A DNA stretch of 64,000 nt from Roseivivax halotolerans. Its GTDB lineage: Bacteria > Pseudomonadota > Alphaproteobacteria > Rhodobacterales > Rhodobacteraceae. Position 1 is the first letter of the stretch, and the number at the start of each line of letters is the position of its first letter. A program made the translations under genes and the position numbers. Below the pieces are notes generated by a model. It searched no databases. It saw nothing but the letters and a program-made list of their open reading frames with translations, and was not told the DNA's origin. Of the stretch, positions 42,746 to 53,291 are shown piece by piece. Location of the stretch: contig NZ_FOXV01000014.1 in NCBI RefSeq assembly GCF_900115815.1, forward strand, positions 1 through 64,000, read 5' to 3'.

Positions 42746-42761
42746 CGTTCAAAATTGAACG
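42746..42761. promoter_or_regulatory. Palindromic operator candidate upstream of the EPS regulator
   Basis: CGTTCAA and TTGAACG flank a central AA: perfect 7-bp arms, MarR-operator size. It sits 103 bp upstream of the regulator's start, in an AT-rich 210-bp promoter-like gap after the YdcF gene. Autoregulation by the MarR-type protein encoded next is the simplest reading. Confidence 0.6.
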
Positions 42762-42864
42762 ATATGTCTCTGACCTGTCATAACTTGAAATCGCGCTCTG
42801 CAGGAGATGGCCCGGCCAGCTCTTGTGCGGTAGCCGTTCCCTGCCCTGCCTCGGTGACGCTCGC

Positions 42865-43221
42865 ATGACAGATCGACGTGAATTCATGAAGGAAGACATG
42901 CGGTTCCGCATCCTCAAAATACTCGATAACAGCCCCGAGATGAGCCAGCGCGACCTTGCCCGCGCGGTCGGCATCAGCCTCGGAAGCGTAAATTTTCAGC
43001 TTAAGGCGTTGGTCGACAAGGGTTTGGTCAAATTAGGCAATTTCTCGGCTAATCCCGACAAACGCCGGTACTCATACATTCTGACCCCGCGCGGAATTGC
43101 CACCAAGACCTCCCTCACCCGCCGGTTTCTTGCGAGGAAGCGGGCGGAATACGAGGCGCTGCGGGCGGAGATCGAGGCGCTTCAAAGCGAAGTCGACGGC
43201 GAGCCCACCCCATCAGAATGA
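42865..43221 (+). CDS. MarR-type EPS-associated transcriptional regulator
   Basis: A 118-aa protein with a winged helix: [20 protein letters not shown], then [23 protein letters not shown] (about residues 12-55) and the wing [15 protein letters not shown]-terminal coiled coil ([21 protein letters not shown]) dimerises it. It matches the small 'EPS-associated MarR' family that sits inside exopolysaccharide loci. Its stop overlaps the epimerase start by ATGA, so the regulator is in the operon it probably controls. Confidence 0.88.
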   Translation: MTDRREFMKEDMRFRILKILDNSPEMSQRDLARAVGISLGSVNFQLKALVDKGLVKLGNFSANPDKRRYSYILTPRGIATKTSLTRRFLARKRAEYEALRAEIEALQSEVDGEPTPSE

Positions 43222-44249
43222 GCACCCAGACCGACATGCGAAAAGTCCTCATCACCGGCACCGCCGGCTTCATCGGCTTCCACCTGGCGAAGCTTCTTCT
43301 GGCCGAGGGCTTTCGCGTTAAGGGCTACGACGGGATGACCGATTACTACGATGTCACCCTCAAGCAGCGCCGGCATTCCATGCTGCTGCAGAACCCGAAT
43401 TTCTCGGCCAAGGAGGGTATGCTGGAAGATCAGGCAAGCTTCGATGCGTTGGCAGACGAGTTCCAGCCCGATGTGATCGTCCACCTCGCCGCCCAGGCCG
43501 GGGTGCGCTACAGCCTAGAAAATCCGCGCGCCTATATCGACGCCAATGTCATTGGCACCTTCAACGTGATGGAAGCCGCCCGCCGGCTTGATGTGAAGCA
43601 CTTGCTGATGGCTTCTACCTCCTCAGTCTATGGCGCCAACGAGGAGATGCCCTTCACCGAGACCGAGAAGGCCGACACGCAGCTGACCATCTATGCCGCG
43701 ACCAAGAAGGCGAACGAGTCGATGGGCCATTCCTACGCGCACCTGTGGGACCTGCCGACGACGATGTTCCGCTTCTTCACGGTCTACGGCACGTGGGGGC
43801 GGCCAGACCTGGCGCTCTACAAGTTCGTCGATGCGATCCTCGATGATCGGCCGATCAACATCTACAACCAAGGCGACATGTATCGCGATTTCACCTATGT
43901 CGACGACCTGGTGCGCGGCATCCGCCTGCTGATCGACGCGGTGCCCGAGCGGCCCGCCACGCGCGACGACATTCCCAAGTGGGACTCGCTATCACCGGCC
44001 GCGCCATTCCGGGTCGTAAACATAGGCAACTCCGAAAAGGTCCGCCTGCTTGACTTTGTGGACGCCATCGAAGAGGCGCTCGGGAAGAAAGCGGTACGCA
44101 ATTACATGGAGATGCAAATGGGCGACGTGCCGGCCACCTGGGCCGATGCGACTTTGCTGCAGGAATTGACCAGCTACCGGCCTCGGACTGATTACAAAGA
44201 CGGAATTGCGAAGTTCGTGGCGTGGTTTCGGGAGTATTACGGTAAATGA
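43218..44249 (+). CDS. NAD-dependent sugar epimerase (UDP-glucuronate 4-epimerase-like)
   Basis: A 343-aa extended SDR. The Rossmann motif is [13 protein letters not shown] (about residues 13-25), the Ser/Thr region ASTSSVYGA, and the catalytic Y-A-A-T-K (about 158-162). [13 protein letters not shown] with [11 protein letters not shown] is characteristic of UDP-glucuronate 4-epimerases (CapI/LpsL), which make UDP-galacturonate. Paired with the nucleotide-sugar dehydrogenase at 45017 it would supply a uronic acid. Overlaps both neighbours by 4 bp. Confidence 0.87.
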   Translation: MSTQTDMRKVLITGTAGFIGFHLAKLLLAEGFRVKGYDGMTDYYDVTLKQRRHSMLLQNPNFSAKEGMLEDQASFDALADEFQPDVIVHLAAQAGVRYSLENPRAYIDANVIGTFNVMEAARRLDVKHLLMASTSSVYGANEEMPFTETEKADTQLTIYAATKKANESMGHSYAHLWDLPTTMFRFFTVYGTWGRPDLALYKFVDAILDDRPINIYNQGDMYRDFTYVDDLVRGIRLLIDAVPERPATRDDIPKWDSLSPAAPFRVVNIGNSEKVRLLDFVDAIEEALGKKAVRNYMEMQMGDVPATWADATLLQELTSYRPRTDYKDGIAKFVAWFREYYGK

Positions 44250-44974
44250 GTGGGTTGAGCGGCTCGGAGCGACTGCGACTGCGGCTCAAGCAGCTCGAGC
44301 ATTTGCGAGCACTGCGCAAGGCCAATGCCTTTTACGTTAGACGCTTCCTGCCGAACCCGTTCGAACAGGTTCTTAGTCCAGCCGGCATGGCGAACCGCGA
44401 GTTTATCTTCATCCACGTGCCCAAGACAGCCGGGACGTCGATTACAAAGGCTTTCGAGAAGAAAGCGCTCCACATTCCGCTGGCGCGCTACTACGCGGTC
44501 GACCCGGAAAGGGCCGATGCGACCCTCAAGGTGGCCGTTTGCCGTGATCCGGCCGAGCGTCTCCACTCGGCCTTCAACTACCATCATTCGTCGATTGGCG
44601 TGAACGCTTCGGCAGACGTCCGTTGGGCCGAGGAGACGCTTGGGCAGTATGCGGGGTTCAAAGAGTTTCTCGAGGACCTCCAAGACGCAAAGCGGCGGCG
44701 CAAGTTTATGATGTGGCCGCACTACAGACCCCAAATCGACTGGCTTGTGAGCGAGCCCGGCGGACCGGTCTCGATCGATCTTCTGGGTAGGTTCGAGGAG
44801 CTTCCCGATTTCCTGTCAACCTTGTCACACAATGTCGGCCAACCGATTTCAATCGGCCACGACCGCAAGCCGCGCATGGAACGGAAAAGCTTGCAGCTCG
44901 ATGCGGGTCAGAAAGCGCTGATTGCCGACATGTACGGGGCAGACTACGAGTACTTCGGATACCGGGCCTACTGA
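44246..44974 (+). CDS. Sulfotransferase (Sulfotransfer_2-like)
   Basis: A 242-aa cytoplasmic sulfotransferase. The PAPS-binding 5'-phosphosulfate loop is [14 protein letters not shown] (about residues 56-69), and the 3'-phosphate-binding region is [17 protein letters not shown] (about 94-110). It would transfer sulfate from PAPS onto a sugar residue of the polymer or its precursor. Its ATG overlaps the epimerase stop. This is one of two unrelated sulfotransferases in the locus. Confidence 0.82.
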   Translation: MSGLSGSERLRLRLKQLEHLRALRKANAFYVRRFLPNPFEQVLSPAGMANREFIFIHVPKTAGTSITKAFEKKALHIPLARYYAVDPERADATLKVAVCRDPAERLHSAFNYHHSSIGVNASADVRWAEETLGQYAGFKEFLEDLQDAKRRRKFMMWPHYRPQIDWLVSEPGGPVSIDLLGRFEELPDFLSTLSHNVGQPISIGHDRKPRMERKSLQLDAGQKALIADMYGADYEYFGYRAY

Positions 44975-45016
44975 GAGACTGTGGGTCATCACGCCTGAAC
45001 ACCAAGAGATAGCAGA

Positions 45017-46293
<1,277 letters not shown>

Positions 46294-46297
<4 letters not shown>

Positions 46298-47682
46298 AGT
46301 CGATGGCAGGTGATCCGCCAGTGGATGGTCGCCCTGGTCGCGGACCGAAAAATGGGCTAAGGGCGCAGTTGATGCGGGGCGGTATCGCGGGCCTTGCGGT
46401 CCGCTCGGGATCGATCATTGCCGGCTTGATCGCATCGGTCACGCTTGCGCGGCTTCTAGGGCCTGAGACTTACGGGGTTTACGCCTTCGTCTTTTCCCTG
46501 ATCACGTTGATTGGACTGCCGGTCAAGATGGGGTTGCCCACCTTGATCCTGCGCGAGACCGCCCGGGCGGACCAGGCTGATGATGGCGCCCTGATGCGGG
46601 GTATCTGGCGCTGGTCGGATCGTGCCATGGCGCTGATGGCCGCGGTGGTGCTGGGTTTGACCGGCCTCTATCTCTGGTTAATTTCGGGTATCGAAACGCC
46701 GCACATGGCGGCATTGCTCTGGGCCTTGCCACTGGTGCCGTTGATCGGCTGGGCCCAGGCCCGCAGCGCGGCGATCCGCGGGCTGCGACGTGTGGCGCTT
46801 GGCGCCGCTCCTGATAAGGTCGTCCGCCCGTTGCTGCTCGCCGCCGCAGTCGTCCTGGCGGCCTGGACCCTGAGCGCGCCGCTCAGCGCGGCGCAAGTCT
46901 TCGCGATCCATGCAGGGGTCGCGGCCATCGCCCTGCTGTTCGCGAGCGTGATCCTGAAACGGGTCGCGCCGCGCCACGTGGCGGCCGAGACGCCCCGCAC
47001 CCAACCGAGGGCATGGATCGCGGCGATCCTACCTTTAGCGGCCATCGCCGGTCTTCAGGAGATCAGCCACAACACTGATATACTCATGTTAGGCGCGCTG
47101 GCATCGGACGCTGATGTCGGCCTTTACCGCGTCGCGCTCTCGGGGGCGAACATCGCGCTCTTCGGCCTGACGACGGCCAATCTCGTGCTGCAGCCCTACT
47201 TCGCGCGCGCCTGGGGCGCCGGGGACCATCGCGCGCTGCAGCGGCTGGCCACCGTTGGAGCGCGGATTTCTGTGCTCTCGACGCTGCCGATCCTCGGGCT
47301 GTTCTGGTTTGGAGGCATCTGGCTTCTGGGGCTTATCTTCGGCGATGCGTATGCAGGTGCGTTCTGGGCCTTGATCCTGCTGTGCATCGGGCAAAGCTTC
47401 AGCGCCTTTTTCGGCTCGGTCGGCAGTCTTCTGACGATGTCCGGCCGGGAATGGGTCGCCCTAAGCGGGCTCGGGGTTTCGACTTTGGTCAATGTCGGGC
47501 TGAACTGGCTCCTCATCCCGATATACGGCATCGAAGGCGCCGCCTTTGCCACCGGGCTCTCGATGATTGCGTGGAATGTCGGACTTTGGGGAGCGACCTG
47601 GATCCTGCTCCGCATCGACAGCTCTGCGCTTGGTCTGCGGCGCACACCGCCTGCATCCCTTGGACCGAGGGCGGGCTCATGA
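46294..47682 (+). CDS. Wzx-type polysaccharide flippase
   Basis: A 462-aa integral membrane protein of the MVF/MATE-related oligosaccharide flippase family with about 12-14 helices. Typical are the N-terminal [31 protein letters not shown] and, in the second half, [38 protein letters not shown]. It moves lipid-linked repeat units across the inner membrane for periplasmic polymerisation by a Wzy-like protein (54274-55308). GTG at 46294 overlaps the previous stop; ATG 46303 is an alternative. Confidence 0.88.
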
Positions 47683-48632
47683 CGGTAAACGACACATCGA
47701 CGGCACGGCAGAGCGAAAGCGCGACGCTGGTGCCGGGCGGATCGCCGGCGCCCAACCTCTATATTCTTGGCGCACCGAAATGTGGCACGACGGCGTTGGC
47801 ACAGTGGCTGGGCGAGCATCGCATGATTCATGCGCCCACAGTCAAGGAGCCGCATCATTTCTCGAGCGAGTATTGCCTGACCCCCGATCGCGACGCGTAT
47901 GGGCGCAACTACCGCAACTGGTCCGACGAGACCTGGGCAATTGATGCCTCGGTCTGGCAGTTGTATTCGCCAAACGCTGTTCCCAACATCCTGCGCGAGC
48001 GCGCTGATGCCCGCTTTGTCGTGATGCTGCGGAATCCGATGCAGATGATCCCGTCTATGCACCGGCAACAGATCTACAACGGCAATGAACTTGAGCCAGA
48101 TCTTCGCAAGGCGCTGGCGCTGAGCGACAGCCGGCGCGCGGGCGAGGGAGCGCGGGTTCTGCCAGGCTACCCGCCCGATCATCTTGCCTATTACCATTCC
48201 TGCGCCCTTGGATGGCAGATCGCGCGCTTCATGGCGACCGTCGATGAACGTCAGCGGCATATCATTCTCTATGACGACTTCGCGGCATCGCCGGATCGCG
48301 TGCTCAGACAGGTCTATGACTTCATCGGGCTGGAGCCAACGATGCCGTCCGGGTTTGAGCGCGTGAACGCAGCGAAGGTTCGCCGTCTTCCGGAGCTCGA
48401 CCGGTTCGTCAAATCGGTCGGGCAATGGAAACACCGTCAGGGAATCTCGGTCCGGTTCGGTTTCCTGTCTTGGTTGCGCAAGGTCAACCGTGCGGAAAAG
48501 GCCGTCGATCCGCTCGATTTCGACATCCGGGCTTCGATCCGGGCGAGGCTGGCGGACGACGTCACGCAACTTGGCGATTGCCTCGGAAGAGACCTGTCGC
48601 ACTGGCTCGACGCGCCCGGCGGACCGACGTGA
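47679..48632 (+). CDS. Sulfotransferase (Sulfotransfer_1-like)
   Basis: A 317-aa sulfotransferase. The PAPS loop is LGAPKCGTTALAQWL (about residues 29-43) and the 3'-phosphate-binding region FVVMLRNPMQMIPSMHRQ (about 108-124). Its length and order match carbohydrate sulfotransferases in marine polysaccharide loci. ATGA overlap with wzx and GTGA overlap with the next glycosyltransferase place it firmly in the operon. Confidence 0.85.
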   Translation: MTVNDTSTARQSESATLVPGGSPAPNLYILGAPKCGTTALAQWLGEHRMIHAPTVKEPHHFSSEYCLTPDRDAYGRNYRNWSDETWAIDASVWQLYSPNAVPNILRERADARFVVMLRNPMQMIPSMHRQQIYNGNELEPDLRKALALSDSRRAGEGARVLPGYPPDHLAYYHSCALGWQIARFMATVDERQRHIILYDDFAASPDRVLRQVYDFIGLEPTMPSGFERVNAAKVRRLPELDRFVKSVGQWKHRQGISVRFGFLSWLRKVNRAEKAVDPLDFDIRASIRARLADDVTQLGDCLGRDLSHWLDAPGGPT

Positions 48633-49735
48633 CTGTGCCCGGGCAGCGCATATCCATCCTTTTGCCCGACCTTCGGGGCGGGGGAGCCGAGCGGATCAGT
48701 ATCGTGCTCGCCCACGAATTTGCCCGCGCAGGGCATCAGGTCGAGTTTGTTCTGCGGCAAGCGAGGGGCGAGTTGCTCGACGAAGCGCGGCAGAGCTTTT
48801 CGGTCGTGGACCTCGACACCGCGCGCGTGCGCAGTGTTCTGCGAAAGCTCGTCACCTATCTCAGACAGCGGCAGCCCGACGTCCTGCTCGCCGCCATGTG
48901 GCCCTTGACCTGCATCGCGCCGGTCGCCTCGCGTCTGGCCGGGCTGCGCTGCAAGGTGCTGGTGTCCGAGCACGGTATCCTCTCCGCGCAGTACAAGGAC
49001 TGGGGCGCGGCGCATAGGATTGCGCTGAGGGCGACCACCGGTCTTGGCTACCGCCTTGCCCATCGCCGCATCGGTGTGTCTGACGGGGTGGCGCGGGATA
49101 TGGCCGGACTTTCGTCGATGGCGCCGGACCGGTTCGACACGATCTACAATCCCGTGCCCCCGCGCGCCGAGCCTTCCGAAGCGGCGATCGCCGCGGCCGA
49201 GGCGCTTTGGAATGCCCCTCCGGGCCAGCGGCTGGTGACAGTCGGCACGATGAAGGCGGTCAAAAACCATCCGCTTCTGCTGAGGGCCTTCGCGCAGCTG
49301 CCGCGGCCCGGGGCGCGCTTGATGTTCGTGGGCGACGGCAGCGAGCGCGACGCGCTGGTGTCGCTCGCGCAAGAGCTCGGCGTGGCCGACAGGGTGATCT
49401 TCGCCGGGTTTCACCCCGACCCCAGCCCGTTCTACCGGACCGCCGATCTCTTCGCGTTGTCCTCGAACTACGAGGGATTCGGCAACGTCATCGTCGAAGC
49501 ACTGTCCTGCGGGACCCCCGTAGTTTCAACCGATTGCCCGTCTGGGCCGAACGAAATCCTTGAGGGAGGCCGCTACGGTCGGCTGGTCCCGGTCGGTGAT
49601 GAACAGGCACTGGCACAGGCGATGTCAGACGCACTCGCCGCACCTGTCGACCGCGACGCCTTGATACAAAGAGCCGCGGATTTCGCGCCGGCAATTGCAG
49701 CCCAGGGATATCTCGCATTATTGGACCTGACATGA
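48629..49735 (+). CDS. Glycosyltransferase family 4
   Basis: A 368-aa GT-B enzyme. The N-terminal LLPDLRGGGAERISIVLAHEFA, the middle HRIGVSDGVARDM, and the C-terminal GFHPDPSPFYRTADLFALSS with YEGFGNVIVEALSCGTPVVSTDCPSGP match PimA/WbnK-like GT4 family transferases. The EGFGNVxxEAL motif binds the nucleotide sugar. Starts at GTG 48629 overlapping the sulfotransferase stop by 4 bp. Confidence 0.9.
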   Translation: MTVPGQRISILLPDLRGGGAERISIVLAHEFARAGHQVEFVLRQARGELLDEARQSFSVVDLDTARVRSVLRKLVTYLRQRQPDVLLAAMWPLTCIAPVASRLAGLRCKVLVSEHGILSAQYKDWGAAHRIALRATTGLGYRLAHRRIGVSDGVARDMAGLSSMAPDRFDTIYNPVPPRAEPSEAAIAAAEALWNAPPGQRLVTVGTMKAVKNHPLLLRAFAQLPRPGARLMFVGDGSERDALVSLAQELGVADRVIFAGFHPDPSPFYRTADLFALSSNYEGFGNVIVEALSCGTPVVSTDCPSGPNEILEGGRYGRLVPVGDEQALAQAMSDALAAPVDRDALIQRAADFAPAIAAQGYLALLDLT

Positions 49736-49805
49736 TCCAATCCTCTTACGCTGCCCTGTCGTGCAGGGGCGCACCAGATGCAGCGCCCTTCGATGCCGAG
49801 GCCCC

Positions 49806-51023
49806 ATGACCCAAAGCGTTCTCTACATTTCCTATACCGGGCTGATGGACCCCCTGGGTCAAAGCCAGGTGCTGCAATATGTTCTTGCGCTCGGGCGTTG
49901 GGGCCATCGCATGACGGTGCTGAGTTTCGAGAAGCCCGACGCGCTGAACGACCGGGATCGGGTGGCGGCGATGCGCGCCCTGTGCGACGCGGCCGGCGTC
50001 GACTGGCGACCGCGTGTCTGGCACAACAAGCCCGTCGGGATCCTGGCCACGCTGTACGATCTGGCCGCAGGCCGACGGCAGGCCATCCGCATCGCCCGCG
50101 AGGTGGGCGCCGAGGTCGTGCATTGCCGCAGCTACATCGCCAGCCTCATGGGCCTCGCGGTCAAGCGCGCGACGGGGGCGAAGTTTGTCTTCGACATGCG
50201 CGGCTTCTGGCCCGACGAACGCGTCGACGGCAGCATCTGGTCGAAATCGGGCGCGCCCTACCGCGTCTTCAAGCGCGTCGAACGCAGCCTTTTTCTGAAT
50301 GCCGATCACGTCGTGTCGCTGACCAAGGCGGGTGTGCGGGAATACGAGGCGTTTGACTATCTGAAGGGCAGGGCGCCGAATTCCACGGTGATCCCCACCT
50401 GCACCAACCTGGAAATGTTCAGGCCAGAGGACACCCCGCGCGAGGGGTTCACGCTGGGCTATGTTGGCTCTGTCGGAAGCTGGTACCTCTTTGACGAGGT
50501 CGCAAAAGCGGTCGCGCGGGCCTTTGTCCTACGCTCCGATGCACGCTTTCTGGTGGTGACCAAGGGCAACCACGATCTGGTGCGCAAGGCGCTGGACGCG
50601 GCCGGCGCCGATCCCGCGCGGGTCGAGATGCGCAGCGCGGACTTCTCGGAGGTGGCCCACCAGATCGGCCGGATGGATGCCGGCCTCTTTTTCATCCGCC
50701 CGGCTTGGTCGAAACGGGCGTCCTGTCCGACCCGCATGGGCGAATTCCTTGCCTGCGGCAAGCCTTGCCTTGCGAATGGCGGTGTCGGCGACGTGGCCGA
50801 GGATATCCGCGAAACCGGCACGGGGATCGCGCTGCCGCCGATTGGCACCGAAACGGTCGACCTGACCGATCTTGACGCGGCGCTGCACCGCCTTTTCGCC
50901 ATGGCCGAGGATCCCGGGATGGCGGCCCGCTCCCGCGCCGTGGCAGAAGAGCGCTTCTCGCTCGAGACGGGGGTGGCGGCCTATTCCGGGATCTACGCCC
51001 GCCTCGCCGGAGCCGCGGCATGA
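49806..51023 (+). CDS. Glycosyltransferase family 4 (GT4/GT1-like)
   Basis: A 405-aa GT-B enzyme. The N-terminal YISYTGLMDPLGQSQVLQYV and a long C-terminal domain with GYVGSVGSWYLFDE, MDAGLFFIRPAWSKRASCPTR and MGEFLACGKPCLAN are visible. Typical of EPS-locus glycosyltransferases that act on lipid-linked glycans. The start at ATG 49806 is chosen because the fold begins there. Its stop overlaps the next gene by ATGA. From about here to 53.3 kb the DNA looks more GC-rich than the genes at 54.3-55.3 kb. Confidence 0.85.
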   Translation: MTQSVLYISYTGLMDPLGQSQVLQYVLALGRWGHRMTVLSFEKPDALNDRDRVAAMRALCDAAGVDWRPRVWHNKPVGILATLYDLAAGRRQAIRIAREVGAEVVHCRSYIASLMGLAVKRATGAKFVFDMRGFWPDERVDGSIWSKSGAPYRVFKRVERSLFLNADHVVSLTKAGVREYEAFDYLKGRAPNSTVIPTCTNLEMFRPEDTPREGFTLGYVGSVGSWYLFDEVAKAVARAFVLRSDARFLVVTKGNHDLVRKALDAAGADPARVEMRSADFSEVAHQIGRMDAGLFFIRPAWSKRASCPTRMGEFLACGKPCLANGGVGDVAEDIRETGTGIALPPIGTETVDLTDLDAALHRLFAMAEDPGMAARSRAVAEERFSLETGVAAYSGIYARLAGAAA

Positions 51024-52114
51024 CGCGCGTGCTGTTTCTGACCCGCTACCCGGTGGAAGGCGCCTCAAGCCGCTATCGCGTGCTCCAGTACCTGCCGCAC
51101 CTGAAGGCGCAGGGCGTGCAGGCGGATGTCCAGAGCTTCATGGACACGCCCATGTACCGCCTGTCGCTTGCCCCGGGCCGGACCGGGAACAAGATCGCGG
51201 CGACGCTGAAGGCCACCGTCAGGCGCCTGTGGGCGCTGCGCCGCTGGCGGGACTACGATGCGCTTTACCTGCAGCGCGAATTGCTGCCCTTCGGCCCGCC
51301 GCTGATCGAGGCGGCGCTGAAGAAACGCGGCGCGGTGCTGTTCTTCGACTATGACGACGCGCTCTTCATCAAGAAGGCGTCGCGCTACAACCGGATCGCC
51401 ACCGCGCTGCGCTCTGCCGATAAGACGCGCGACCTCTTTCGTCTGGTGCATTGCGTGGTCGCCGGAAACAACTGGCTGCGCGATGCCGCCCGCGAGGCCG
51501 GCGCCGCACGGGCCGTCACGCTCGAGGTGGCCGAGGACACGGGCCGTATCCCGATGCACGCTCCGCACGACAACGACACGCCGGTGACCATCGGCTGGCT
51601 GGGCTCGCCCTCGACCGTCAAGTACCTGCGCTTCATCGAACCGGTCCTGCAGCGGGTGGCGCAACGCTATCCGCAGGTCCGCTGGGAAATCATGGGCGGC
51701 AACGATTTCCGGATGGACGGGGTCGACTGGCAGCTCAGCGACTGGTCGCTCGACGGCGAGGTGGCGGCGCTTGGCCGGTTCGACATCGGGCTGATGCCGC
51801 TGCCGGCCGAGGATTGGGCAAAGGGCAAATCCGGCGGCAAGGCGCGCACCTACATGGCCGCGGGCATCGTTCCGGTCGTGTCGGCCATCGGATACAACAC
51901 CGAACTGATCCACCATGGCGAAACCGGGTTTCTGTGCGAAACGCCCGAGGACTGGGAAACACACCTGGTGCGGGCCATCGAGGATGCGGATCTGCGCCAG
52001 CGTGTCGCCCTGGCGGCGCGGGCAGAGGTCGAGGACCGGTTCGATCCCGCCCTGATCGCGGCAAACATGGCAGCCTTGCTGAGGGATGTGGTGGACGATG
52101 TCGAAAAGCGCTGA
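51020..52114 (+). CDS. Glycosyltransferase (GT4-like)
   Basis: A 364-aa glycosyltransferase. The N-terminal FLTRYPVEGASSRYRVLQYLPHLKAQGV and the C-terminal domain (IGWLGSPSTVKYLRFIEPVLQ, then DIGLMPLPAEDWAKGKSGGKARTYMAAG) resemble GT4 enzymes of capsule and EPS loci. The KSGGKARTYMAAGI region corresponds to the donor-binding helix. It overlaps both neighbours: ATGA before, and a 17-bp overlap with the ATP-grasp gene after. Confidence 0.82.
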   Translation: MTRVLFLTRYPVEGASSRYRVLQYLPHLKAQGVQADVQSFMDTPMYRLSLAPGRTGNKIAATLKATVRRLWALRRWRDYDALYLQRELLPFGPPLIEAALKKRGAVLFFDYDDALFIKKASRYNRIATALRSADKTRDLFRLVHCVVAGNNWLRDAAREAGAARAVTLEVAEDTGRIPMHAPHDNDTPVTIGWLGSPSTVKYLRFIEPVLQRVAQRYPQVRWEIMGGNDFRMDGVDWQLSDWSLDGEVAALGRFDIGLMPLPAEDWAKGKSGGKARTYMAAGIVPVVSAIGYNTELIHHGETGFLCETPEDWETHLVRAIEDADLRQRVALAARAEVEDRFDPALIAANMAALLRDVVDDVEKR

Positions 52115-53291
52115 CGTCATCGTGCTGGGCCTGTCTCCGACGGGCCTTTACGCCGTACGCGAGGCGGCGCGGGCCGGGTATTCCGTGCTGGGCGTCGGCG
52201 CGCCCGGGGCGCCGGGGCTGTGGTCGCGGTACCTGTCGGATCGCATCGCCGCGGACACGGCCGAGGCCCGCGTGACCGCCATCCTGGACCGCGTTTCCGT
52301 TGGTGGCCCGAAGCCCGTGCTGATCGTCACGTCCGACCAGGATCTAGAGGCGGTCGTCGAAAGGGCAGAGGCGTTGTCCGGGCATGTCCATCTGCAAGGA
52401 TCCTACACCGATGGCCTTGCCGGGCGGATCATGGACAAGGACAGTTTCTACCGGCTCTGCGACGCGCAGGGCGTCGCCTACCCGTCGCTCTGGCCGGCCC
52501 CCGTCACGGACGCGGCGGCGTATCGCGACCGCATCGCCTATCCCGCGATGATCAAGCCGGCCCGAATCCAAAGCGTGAAGCACCTGATGGCCGGGCAGAA
52601 GGGCTGGATCGTGCGCAGCGCGGCCGAGTTCGACGCCGTGCTGCCCCGGATCCCGCACGAGGCCGGCACGCTTCTGATGCAGGAAATCGTTCCCGGCCCC
52701 GAAAGCGACATCACCCTCTGGTGCGGCTACCTGGACCGGGACGGGCAGGTGCGCCAACGCTTTACCGCACGCAAGCTGCGCCAGTACCCCGCCGGCTTCG
52801 GGTCGGCCTCGCTGGTGCAGAGCGAACCCTGTCCCGAGACCGCCGAGATCGCCGAAGGACTGCTTTCGGCGCTTGGCTACCGGGGCATCGCGGCGGCCGA
52901 GTTCAAGCGTCATCCGGAAACCGGGGCGTTGAAGATCATCGAGGTGAACCCGCGCCCCTCGCTGTGGTTTTCGGTCTCGACCAGGGCGGGCGTGCCGCTG
53001 ATCGAGACCGCCATCGCCGAGGCGCGTGGCGCGGCCCTGCCAGCGGCCGCCGCGCAGAAGAACGGCGTGCTCTGGCGCTACACCACCAAGGATCTCACCT
53101 CGCGGCTGTTTTACGCCCTGAACCGGGATTTCGTGCTGCCCGCCCCGGACACGGCGCGCAAGGCGCCGGTTACGGGCCGGGCGGATGTCACCGGCGCCTG
53201 GGACGATCCCGCGCCCGGTTTCGGAGAGCTGGCCACCTTCGCCGGCAAGCTGGCCGGACGCGTCACCGCCCGGGTCAGGGGCCGATCATGA
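52098..53291 (+). CDS. ATP-grasp enzyme of the polysaccharide locus
   Basis: A 397-aa ATP-grasp fold protein. N-terminal IVLGLSPTGLYAVREAARAG looks like a nucleotide- or substrate-binding pre-grasp domain. The central ATP-grasp has AMIKPARIQSVKHLMAGQKGW and VPGPESDITLWCGYLD, and the metal-binding motif KIIEVNPRPSLWF (about residues 283-295). Such carbamoyl-phosphate-synthase-like ligases join a carboxylate to an amine using ATP; possibly an amino acid or similar group is attached to the glycan. Overlaps the following deacetylase-like gene by ATGA. Substrates unknown. Confidence 0.8.
   Translation: MSKSADVIVLGLSPTGLYAVREAARAGYSVLGVGAPGAPGLWSRYLSDRIAADTAEARVTAILDRVSVGGPKPVLIVTSDQDLEAVVERAEALSGHVHLQGSYTDGLAGRIMDKDSFYRLCDAQGVAYPSLWPAPVTDAAAYRDRIAYPAMIKPARIQSVKHLMAGQKGWIVRSAAEFDAVLPRIPHEAGTLLMQEIVPGPESDITLWCGYLDRDGQVRQRFTARKLRQYPAGFGSASLVQSEPCPETAEIAEGLLSALGYRGIAAAEFKRHPETGALKIIEVNPRPSLWFSVSTRAGVPLIETAIAEARGAALPAAAAQKNGVLWRYTTKDLTSRLFYALNRDFVLPAPDTARKAPVTGRADVTGAWDDPAPGFGELATFAGKLAGRVTARVRGRS

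Noticed and set aside
42822-42838. TGCGGTAGCCGT as an ops/JUMPstart element for RfaH
   Set aside because: It matches only part of the GGCGGTAGCGT consensus, and no RfaH/NusG-like gene is in the locus.
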